From: DASWIV01 sp036397475
GTDB taxonomy: Bacteria; JAJVIF01; JAPKYR01
Reading direction: 5' to 3'
Assembly: GCA_036397475.1 (NCBI GenBank)
Contig: DASWIV010000331.1
Location: 1-6,658, forward strand
DNA length: 6,658 bases
The translations under genes and the position numbers were made by a program. Shown here piece after piece: positions 1-5,391 of this stretch. Numbering within the stretch: the first letter of the stretch is position 1; each line of letters opens with the position of its first letter. The notes below the pieces were generated by a model. That model was not told the DNA's origin. It made no database searches and saw only the letters and a list, made by a program, of their open reading frames with translations.

Positions 1-1
1 A

Positions 2-334
2 ACCAGTTTCACGAGTGTCTACCCTCATTACGTCAATAAGGCGGAGAAAAAAGGACGGACAAAAGAAGAAGTTGATGAAATCATCTGCTGGCTGACAGGA
101 TATAGTAAAAAAGCACTTGGCACCCTACTAAATAAACAAACCGACTTTGAAACATTTTTCAAGGAAGCTCCCGGGATGAATCCTGCGCGGAAGTTGATAA
201 CCGGTGTGGTGTGTGGTGTACGGGTAGAAGAAATCAAGGAAAAAACCATGCGTGAGATCCGCTATCTGGATAAGCTCATCGATGAACTCGCAAGAGGCAA
301 AGTAATGGAGAAAATATTACGGAAAAAATCTTAG
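2..334 (+). CDS. DUF2200 family protein, 5'-truncated by the window edge
   Basis: The reading frame is open from the first base to a TAG at 332-334 and gives 110 residues. The start codon lies outside the window; family members are about 115-120 residues, so only roughly the first ten residues are missing. Recognisable family stretches are SVYPHYVNKAEKKGRT, EVDEIICWLTGY, TDFETFFKEAP, GVVCGVRVEEI and MREIRYLDKLIDELA near the C-terminus. The protein is small, soluble and charged, with no signal peptide or membrane segment. The molecular function of DUF2200 is not established to my knowledge, and the context adds nothing: the next plus-strand ORF starts 181 bases downstream and looks unrelated. 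Family assignment is from remembered similarity and is strong; function is left open. Confidence 0.9.
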   Translation, partial: TSFTSVYPHYVNKAEKKGRTKEEVDEIICWLTGYSKKALGTLLNKQTDFETFFKEAPGMNPARKLITGVVCGVRVEEIKEKTMREIRYLDKLIDELARGKVMEKILRKKS

Positions 335-535
335 AAGATCCGGTTCCCGCTCTCTCGCCCAGACCAGATTCAGATCTGGGTCCAGCTTCATCAGAATCGC
401 ATCATCGTCCTGGACTTCCAAATCTCCGTCCGGGTCAAGATCCGAATTCAAATTATTGCTCCCTGCCACATAGGCGAATCCATCCGGCGCGGCGGCTGCG
501 GAAATTGAGGAAAAAATGGCGGCTGCAGAGAAAAT
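317..535 (-). pseudogene. Remnant of a beta-propeller (SBBP/delta-60-like) repeat protein
   Basis: On the minus strand a frame is open from just after a TAG (538-536) to a TAA (319-317) with no convincing start codon. It reads SSISAAAAPDGFAYVAGS, then an Asp/Asn-rich stretch (NSDLDPDGD), then DDAILMKLDPDLNLVWARE. That is the layout of one complete propeller-type repeat: a 'DG-x-YVAGS' strand, an acidic loop, then 'DA-x-L-x-KLD-x-x-x-LVWA'. The last residues run into the 3' end of the DUF2200 gene and lose the pattern. With one repeat, no start, no signal peptide and a stop just upstream, it is best read as debris of a large secreted repeat protein on the same strand as the 853-residue lipoprotein gene beside it. 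It is unlikely to be expressed. The alternative is that this strand is chance antisense of the small plus-strand ORF, but the repeat resemblance is too specific for that. Confidence 0.6.
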
Positions 536-659
536 CTACAACACAAATTCTTATATTTTTCAGGGACTGATCGGAGCCGCAATAGGCGGGCTTGTATTCG
601 CGCTGGTAATTTCAGCTTTCCTTAAAAAGTATCGCCCGCGCCAATCTGCGGACAATTGA
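516..659 (+). CDS. Small single-span membrane protein, 47 residues, unknown function
   Basis: ATG at 516 is preceded by GAGG (507-510) with a 5-nt spacer, a good ribosome binding site, and ends at TGA 657-659. The product has a short polar N-terminus (MAAAEKIYNTNSY), one hydrophobic helix at about residues 14-36 (IFQGLIGAAIGGLVFALVIS onward) and a basic tail (KKYRPRQ). The positive-inside rule puts the C-terminus in the cytoplasm. The frame stays open upstream to a TAG at 471-473, and the in-frame 27-bp spacing of two GGCGGCTGC copies (491-499, 518-526) gives an extended reading AAAEIEEKM-AAAEK. It could therefore also be the 3' end of a once longer membrane-anchor gene. The amino-acid composition looks protein-like. 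No family is recognised. It ends 4 bp before the convergent lipoprotein stop codon. Confidence 0.45.
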   Translation: MAAAEKIYNTNSYIFQGLIGAAIGGLVFALVISAFLKKYRPRQSADN

Positions 660-679
660 TTCCTTACCATAGATCAATT
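654..679. repeat. 7-bp inverted repeat between convergent stop codons
   Basis: AATTGAT (654-660) and ATCAATT (673-679) are perfect inverted copies around a 12-nt loop. They span the 4-bp gap between the small plus-strand ORF and the minus-strand lipoprotein gene. The position suits a bidirectional terminator, but the stem is AT-rich and no T-run follows on either strand, so termination is only a weak suggestion. Confidence 0.25.
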
Positions 680-3225
680 ATATCAAGCGCATTGTATCCG
701 GCTCCGATATATAAAAGTCCGCAATCGTACGCGCCACCCAGTCCTCCACCCGGAAGTGTCAGGTCGGTGAAAATCGATGGATTCGCAGGATCGGAAATAT
801 CCAGCACTCTCAATGTGCCCGATCCGAACGTGCCTTTCATCAAGTACGCGTAGTTCCCTGAAATTTCCTGGTCCGACCATCCCCCTCCGAATCCTGTCGC
901 TGAATAGACAATCGGCATGTTCGGAAGGTCCGAAATATCGAAAATCGTGTAATAAGAATCCTCGTGCAGGTAGAGGTAATCGCCCTGGACTTCGAGGTCG
1001 GAATAGAAATGGTAATGAACCATTACGTCGCCGACCACACTCGGATTAGACTTATCCGACAGGTCCACTATCTTGATAAAATCGTCCATATCGGGATTAA
1101 TCTCGTATCCGTCCGCGTAAAATCCCCACTGCTCATCCGGAGTAATCGCACAGGTACTCGAATTTACTACCGGCCCGAATCCGCCGGGTGTCTGGCCCAC
1201 AAACGACGGTATCGGCGGATCGTCCGTTATATCGAACACCATAATTCCACCCCACTGAGCTGCCGCGTAAAGATGGTCGCCGACAACATCGAGGTCGTTT
1301 ATAAACGCGTTGCTCAAACCCTGAAGATAAGTGTCAATCACTACAGGGTTGTCTGGGTCGGTGCAGTCTACAGTGGAAATTCCATTCAGGTAAACTCCGC
1401 CGATATATGCGTACGCTCCCTTATTTGCGATAGCGCTCTGAAGATATGAAAAATCGACCGAGCCATGCTTCGATGCAGATTCCGGAGGATCTATATCGAC
1501 AACCCAGAGATTACCCGACGCCCCTGTGCTTTCGGCAATATATGCGTAGCCATCGTCTATATTCAGCGTAACGTCATATCCGATATTCTGCGGACTGTTT
1601 ACGGCTGGCACTTCGGCAATCACTGTCGGAGAGTCGGGGGTACAGTCGATAACCGTCACTGAGTATGGCCCGACATCGGAATCGAATGTCCCGTCGCTGA
1701 CACGACAGTAAGCCTCATATACTCCAGGTGTATCAAAAATATATTCTCCTGTCAGATTCGTATCATCGCCATCGATGTCGTCCGCGTAATCAAAATTCCC
1801 ATCGAAATCCCAGGTCACCGTAACCGGCTGGCCTTCAGGATCATAGGCTTCAGAAATTTCAAATGTAATTATCTGTCCCGAGCATGGATCGCCATCGCAA
1901 TCCCAGTAAAAGTCGATTGTTCCCGCTACCGGAGGAAGATTACCCACTTCATCCGCAATCGTTACGTATCCGGCAAAATAACCCGCGAGAGCCGCGCCAT
2001 CGGGATATGGAGCTCCGAGCCCTGAATCGTATGAAGTCGGGTCGGATGAGATAATTGTAACCAGATACTGCGCTTCGCCTGCTTCGCTTGGTTCGCAGTC
2101 AGGAATTTCAATTGAGTAAGTCGATGTGTATTCACTTGATCCGCCCGGGACCAGATTTGGCGCTGCGGTTATCACGGCCCCACCCGGAACAAATGGAGCT
2201 TCAACGACAACAGCTTCAATTTCACCCGTGACACCATTACTGTTCTGGAATCCCTGGTGATCGAGAAGTTCTATATCGATAACAAAGCTTCCTCCATATG
2301 TACTCGAGTCGATAAAATACAAATTCGAATCCGACACATCCTCGGCGATATTTAACGGCTCCTGCATATTCGCTGTGATCGGGAAGTCTTCGACATTCCA
2401 CGGCGGCCCGAGGGTATTCTGCTCCCACGAAGCGTGGACTCCGTACTGGAAATTCAGGACCGGGAAGCCGCCATCCATAGGGAATTGGAGCTCATAACGC
2501 CTGAAATTAGCCGATCCGGCTTTGAAATATCCACGAGTATTAGAATTTCCCGGATCATTGTAAAAGTCCGTTAATGTCTCCTCAGAATCAATGCCGTCGG
2601 CAAAATATTTGTACGGGGAAATTGTCGCACCGGGAATAAATCCTTTAGTACCTGCAGCTCCCGGAGTGTAGCCGAGAATTCCCTGCTGCGGAAATTCGCT
2701 CGGGTTGAACCACCGCGTGTATCCGTCGGGATTCAGCATTACAGCATCGACGCCCTTTTTGCCGTAATTTACTCCCGGGTCATAGGTCGACATGTTCGAG
2801 CCGTTATGGCAGAATGCGCCGACAACATCGAATCCCGTGTACTCGTCGAATCCCGGGAACGGGTGAGCGAATCCGACATCCAGGTTAATCTTCCCCTCTG
2901 TTAGCCAGCCTGATAAATCGAGATTCTGAAAAATCAGGTTGGACAGCGATCCTGCCGGAGGCTGCAGGAACATTGTCACATTCGCCCTGAACATGGCTCC
3001 ACGCAATGGCACTGACTCGACTGTGCCATTCCCTGTGTCGATCGCCACACTCCATAATCCCCATTCCATTTGGCTTGATGTGTCAGGGGACATGTCAACC
3101 TGAATGGAAGGCGAAGTTGACAAATCGGGCATTACAGGTGATAGTCCCGACCCGCTGCACGATGAAATAAATAATATCGCCGCTATATTAATCAGGAAAA
3201 TGGGAAGTTGCTTGCTGCTGAACAT
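664..3225 (-). CDS. PKD-domain and LVIVD beta-propeller lipoprotein, 853 residues
   Basis: Likely a large surface or periplasmic lipoprotein. The start at 3225 is fixed by GGAGG (3236-3232 on the minus strand) 6 nt upstream and by a lipoprotein signal peptide: Lys5, a hydrophobic core (LPIFLINIAAILF), then lipobox I-S-S-C with Cys23 as the lipidated residue. Residues about 50-420 are a beta-rich region without a domain I can name; it contains HPFPGFDEYTGFDVVGAF and two aromatic/Gly-rich blocks. Residues about 430-527 look like a PKD (Ig-like) domain, with DPEGQPVTVTWDFDGN, an Asp-rich loop and the closing GVYEAYCRVSDG. Residues about 550-853 hold about seven LVIVD-type units (near 560, 604, 651, 700, 750, 792 and 837), each 'YAYI...-x-VVDISDP-x-NP', ending at the last residues with LDIIDLW. 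Seven units fit a closed seven-bladed propeller. There is no catalytic motif and no C-terminal sorting domain. Such proteins are usually adhesive or scaffold proteins; the exact role is unknown. It appears monocistronic. Confidence 0.88.
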   Translation of the reverse strand: MFSSKQLPIFLINIAAILFISSCSGSGLSPVMPDLSTSPSIQVDMSPDTSSQMEWGLWSVAIDTGNGTVESVPLRGAMFRANVTMFLQPPAGSLSNLIFQNLDLSGWLTEGKINLDVGFAHPFPGFDEYTGFDVVGAFCHNGSNMSTYDPGVNYGKKGVDAVMLNPDGYTRWFNPSEFPQQGILGYTPGAAGTKGFIPGATISPYKYFADGIDSEETLTDFYNDPGNSNTRGYFKAGSANFRRYELQFPMDGGFPVLNFQYGVHASWEQNTLGPPWNVEDFPITANMQEPLNIAEDVSDSNLYFIDSSTYGGSFVIDIELLDHQGFQNSNGVTGEIEAVVVEAPFVPGGAVITAAPNLVPGGSSEYTSTYSIEIPDCEPSEAGEAQYLVTIISSDPTSYDSGLGAPYPDGAALAGYFAGYVTIADEVGNLPPVAGTIDFYWDCDGDPCSGQIITFEISEAYDPEGQPVTVTWDFDGNFDYADDIDGDDTNLTGEYIFDTPGVYEAYCRVSDGTFDSDVGPYSVTVIDCTPDSPTVIAEVPAVNSPQNIGYDVTLNIDDGYAYIAESTGASGNLWVVDIDPPESASKHGSVDFSYLQSAIANKGAYAYIGGVYLNGISTVDCTDPDNPVVIDTYLQGLSNAFINDLDVVGDHLYAAAQWGGIMVFDITDDPPIPSFVGQTPGGFGPVVNSSTCAITPDEQWGFYADGYEINPDMDDFIKIVDLSDKSNPSVVGDVMVHYHFYSDLEVQGDYLYLHEDSYYTIFDISDLPNMPIVYSATGFGGGWSDQEISGNYAYLMKGTFGSGTLRVLDISDPANPSIFTDLTLPGGGLGGAYDCGLLYIGAGYNALDIIDLW

Positions 3226-3259
3226 ATTATGCCTCCGGACGAGTTCCCAGCGATTTCAC

Positions 3260-3265
3260 ATTATA
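3260..3265 (-). promoter_or_regulatory. Candidate -10 box (TATAAT) for the lipoprotein gene
   Basis: Reading the minus strand, a perfect TATAAT lies about 35 nt upstream of the lipoprotein start. No convincing -35 hexamer sits 16-18 nt further upstream; the best match, TTGATG, is about 23 nt away. The region is AT-rich, so a chance match is possible. Confidence 0.35.
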
Positions 3266-3315
3266 GATTACTATACTTATACATGATACATCAAACGAAA
3301 ATATCCTGTCCCGGT

Positions 3316-3361
3316 TTGACCAATATACCTGTTGACCGCTATACTCCATCCCCTGTATAGA
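3316..3361 (+). promoter_or_regulatory. Candidate tandem promoters built on a 16-bp direct repeat
   Basis: TTGACC-n2-TATACC (3316-3329) is repeated exactly 16 bp later as TTGACC-n2-TATACT (3332-3345). Each TTGACC can act as a -35 box. The first has TATACT (3340-3345) 18 nt downstream. The second has TGTATA at 16 nt or TATAGA at 18 nt (3354-3361). They would drive the thymidylyltransferase gene with a leader of roughly 25-45 nt. The same repeat could instead be two operator half-sites on one DNA face region, since 16 bp is about one and a half helical turns. Confidence 0.45.
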
Positions 3362-3380
3362 AGGAGTTAACTCAAGGAGT
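3361..3380 (+). promoter_or_regulatory. Doubled Shine-Dalgarno around a 10-bp palindrome
   Basis: AAGGAGT occurs twice (3361-3367 and 3374-3380), and between and within the copies lies the perfect palindrome GAGTTAACTC (3364-3373). The second copy is the likely ribosome binding site for the ATG at 3392, although its 11-nt spacer is longer than usual. The first copy is too far from the start to be used directly. Confidence 0.5.
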
Positions 3381-3391
3381 CGTATAAAGTA

Positions 3392-4459
3392 ATGAAAGGA
3401 CTCATTCTTTCCGGCGGAAAGGGAACCCGATTACGCCCTTTAACATACACCTCCGCGAAACAGCTGATACCGGTTGCCAACAAGCCGATCCTGTTCTACG
3501 GGATCGAATTCATGCGCGACGCGGGCATAACAGAGATCGGAATAATTGTCGGCGACACCCGTGGCGAGATAATGGAGAGGGTCGGCGACGGGAGCAACTG
3601 GGGCGTTAATATTGAATATATCTTCCAGGCTGAGCCCCTCGGACTGGCCCACGCTGTCCTGACTGCCGAAGAATATATCGGCGACGATACCTTCACCATG
3701 TACCTTGGAGATAATCTCCTCCGCGACGGAATCAAGGGCATTGTCAGCGAATACAACGAGAGAAAACCCGACTGCATGATCCTCCTGACGCCGGTCAAAA
3801 ATCCGGAACAGTTCGGTGTAGCTGAATTGAACGACGATAATTCCGTCAAGCAGCTTGTCGAAAAACCCGCCGACCCGAAATCGAATCTTGCCCTCGTTGG
3901 CGTTTATCTTTTCAATAAATCGATCTTCGAAGCCTCACGAAAAATTAAGCCAAGTTTCAGAGGAGAACTTGAGATCACCGACGCTATCCAGCAGTTGATG
4001 GATGATGGCCTGAAGGTTTATCCAAGCATAGTAGAAGGCTGGTGGAAAGACACCGGTAAACTCGAGGATATGCTTGAAGCAAACAGGCTGGTTCTGGATA
4101 CGCTGGATAAAAGGATCGATGGCCACGTAGATTCGTCGAGTAAACTTGAAGGGCGTGTGGTCCTTGGACCAAACTCACGCATTATCAACTCCTCGGTACG
4201 CGGACCTGTAATAATAGGACGGAATGTCATAATTGAAAACGCTTTTGTCGGTCCATACACATCCATCCATGACCGCTGCCACATAATGAACTGCGAGCTT
4301 GAACACTCGATCATCCTGGAGGAGTCCATAATAAGAGATATTCCGGGACGTCTCACCGACTGCCTGATTGGACGTAAGGTGGTTGTTGAAAGAAGCGATA
4401 CGAAGCCGAATGCAACCCGCCTTATGCTTGGCGACTCAAGCTGGGTCAGCCTCGCTTAA
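3392..4459 (+). CDS. rmlA: Glucose-1-phosphate thymidylyltransferase, long (StrD/RmlA-long) type
   Basis: Converts glucose-1-phosphate and dTTP to dTDP-glucose and pyrophosphate in the cytoplasm, the first step to dTDP-rhamnose and related deoxysugars. At 355 residues it matches the long subfamily (about 350) rather than the 290-residue short RmlA. Visible motifs are the nucleotide-binding signature LSGGKGTRLRPLT (6-18), KQLIPVANKP (23-32), QAEPLGLAHAV (79-89), the metal/phosphate-site LGDN (105-108), VEKP (156-159), GELEITDAI (191-199) and WWKDTG (217-222). From about 250 onward, hexapeptide-like VVLGPNSRI / PVIIGRNVIIENAFVGP repeats form the left-handed beta-helix typical of this subfamily. 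No other dTDP-sugar genes are in the window, so the end product is unknown, and an unusual sugar nucleotide is possible. Its last 24 bp overlap the convergent membrane-protein gene. Confidence 0.92.
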   Translation: MKGLILSGGKGTRLRPLTYTSAKQLIPVANKPILFYGIEFMRDAGITEIGIIVGDTRGEIMERVGDGSNWGVNIEYIFQAEPLGLAHAVLTAEEYIGDDTFTMYLGDNLLRDGIKGIVSEYNERKPDCMILLTPVKNPEQFGVAELNDDNSVKQLVEKPADPKSNLALVGVYLFNKSIFEASRKIKPSFRGELEITDAIQQLMDDGLKVYPSIVEGWWKDTGKLEDMLEANRLVLDTLDKRIDGHVDSSSKLEGRVVLGPNSRIINSSVRGPVIIGRNVIIENAFVGPYTSIHDRCHIMNCELEHSIILEESIIRDIPGRLTDCLIGRKVVVERSDTKPNATRLMLGDSSWVSLA

Positions 4460-4996
4460 TACGACAGGCTTTTCCTCTGAATTACAAGCGCAAGATTCAT
4501 CGCAGCATTTTTGAAGCCTGCGATTCATCCATAAGTACGCAAATCCAATAGTTAATGTTGTAATCCCGGCAACAATTAATCCGGTGAACGGTAAAAATGA
4601 CGCTCCCAGCAGGCTTGCGTATACCGCCAGCATGGGAGAACCGCAGCAACCGATCAGAAAACATCCAGTAGCCGCTAGAAATCCAGTTAAGGTAATCCCA
4701 CCCAGCGCCGCGTTTCTTGCCGTGTTCTCCCTAAAGGCAATGAACTTCAAAATGGCAAATGAAACAAACGCCAGGCTGAGGGAATAAGAATAGCCGAGGA
4801 AAAAACTTTTTGTTTCAATGTACCTGTCCATCCACGACTGTTCCACAACATCATCCACCGGTGCCCACCTACTCTGGAGCTCAGCTTCAGCAGGATGAGT
4901 CCCGATCCAAATGTAGTGGACAAGAAACACCCCGGCGAATACTATCAAGGGTATCAGCCACTGCTTATATTCAATTTTTCCGTTTGATGCGGTCAA
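4436..4996 (-). CDS. Four-helix membrane protein with MerT-like cysteine layout
   Basis: No family is recognised with certainty. The 186-residue product has four predicted membrane helices: about 13-31, 64-88, 97-121 and 133-157. Charge distribution puts both ends in the cytoplasm and the acidic 32-63 loop outside. Cys112, Cys117 and Cys118 lie in helix 3 (GCFLIGCCGSP), with the pair near the outer face. A cytoplasmic tail right after helix 4 carries Cys164, 165, 169 and 171 (CCDESCAC). This resembles the MerT mercury transporter, which has a Cys pair in a helix and another on the cytoplasmic side; the resemblance is architectural, not a demonstrated homology. I infer metal or metalloid binding or transport. 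The start is TTG at 4996, supported by GAGG upstream and by a 4-bp overlap (TTGA) with the preceding stop. It is the last gene of the operon and converges on the thymidylyltransferase gene. Confidence 0.82.
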   Translation of the reverse strand: MTASNGKIEYKQWLIPLIVFAGVFLVHYIWIGTHPAEAELQSRWAPVDDVVEQSWMDRYIETKSFFLGYSYSLSLAFVSFAILKFIAFRENTARNAALGGITLTGFLAATGCFLIGCCGSPMLAVYASLLGASFLPFTGLIVAGITTLTIGFAYLWMNRRLQKCCDESCACNSEEKPVVLSEADPA

Positions 4997-5388
4997 TCAT
5001 CAGCCTCTAATATTTCAAGCTCTTCAGCGACAAACATCAATCCATCATCGGTCTCCTGAATCGATCCTCTCAGAATTACAGTATCCTCCACCTGAGGCAT
5101 TTCCCCTGCCCATCTGACCGGAAGCATGTACCTTGCACAGGTAACAACGTCGCAGTCCTCATATTCCGTACAGTCAATGAGGACTAATTTTTCTTTTTCA
5201 GCGTCGCACCCGCTCACCACTCCTCTGATCAGGAACGTATCAGTGAAATCATCAGGTGATTCCATTACTTCATCGACATTGTAAATTTCAGTCTGTGATT
5301 CATCCTCAGACATATCTTCCGCTACAGATATTCCGTAAGAAGATACAAACAGAATGACTGTGAAAATCGAAATAATTTTCCATTTCAT
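4993..5388 (-). CDS. Secreted four-cysteine protein, OB-fold-like, unknown function
   Basis: The 131-residue product begins with a Sec signal peptide: MKWK, a hydrophobic core (IISIFTVILFVSSYGI), and a likely cleavage after SVA at residue 23. There is no lipobox, so it should be free in the periplasm. The mature part starts acidic, then has a beta-rich domain (TFLIRGVVSG, KLVLIDC, TVILRGSI, GLMFVAEELEI) compatible with a small OB-fold. Cys61, 73, 79 and 84 cluster in the middle around DCTEYEDCDVVTCARYMLP, followed by VRWAGEMP, and could form a metal site or two disulfides. The start is supported by GAGG (5400-5397) 8 nt upstream, inside the end of the preceding gene, with only 3 nt between genes. 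It may deliver or sense a metal(loid) outside the membrane for the adjacent Cys-rich membrane protein; that is inference from neighbourhood. No named family is claimed. Confidence 0.82.
   Translation of the reverse strand: MKWKIISIFTVILFVSSYGISVAEDMSEDESQTEIYNVDEVMESPDDFTDTFLIRGVVSGCDAEKEKLVLIDCTEYEDCDVVTCARYMLPVRWAGEMPQVEDTVILRGSIQETDDGLMFVAEELEILEADD
5004..5007 (-). promoter_or_regulatory. Ribosome binding site selecting a TTG start
   Basis: On the minus strand GAGG lies 7 nt before the TTG at 4996-4994, inside the 3' end of the preceding gene. No in-frame ATG with comparable spacing exists; the nearby ATG is in another frame and reaches a stop after nine codons. This, with the TTGA stop/start overlap, makes the TTG the best start and implies translational coupling. 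Confidence 0.65.
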
Positions 5389-5391
5389 AAT

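Noticed and set aside
317..535. Possibility that the minus-strand repeat fragment is the true C-terminus of the 853-residue lipoprotein separated by a frameshift
   Set aside because: The lipoprotein propeller already ends cleanly with its seventh LVIVD unit, the fragment belongs to a different repeat type, and about 130 bp without matching repeat sequence lie between them.
964..1449. 161-residue plus-strand ORF opposite the lipoprotein gene
   Set aside because: It is antisense to a clear repeat-domain coding frame, with no ribosome binding site and no recognisable protein pattern; a shadow frame.
4018..4356. 112-residue minus-strand ORF within the thymidylyltransferase gene
   Set aside because: The plus strand encodes conserved catalytic and beta-helix motifs here; the minus frame is chance.
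4498..4519. CGCAG...CTGCG inverted repeat just after the thymidylyltransferase gene
   Set aside because: It is a 5-bp stem with a 12-nt loop, inside the coding sequence of the convergent gene, and no T-run follows; not a credible terminator.
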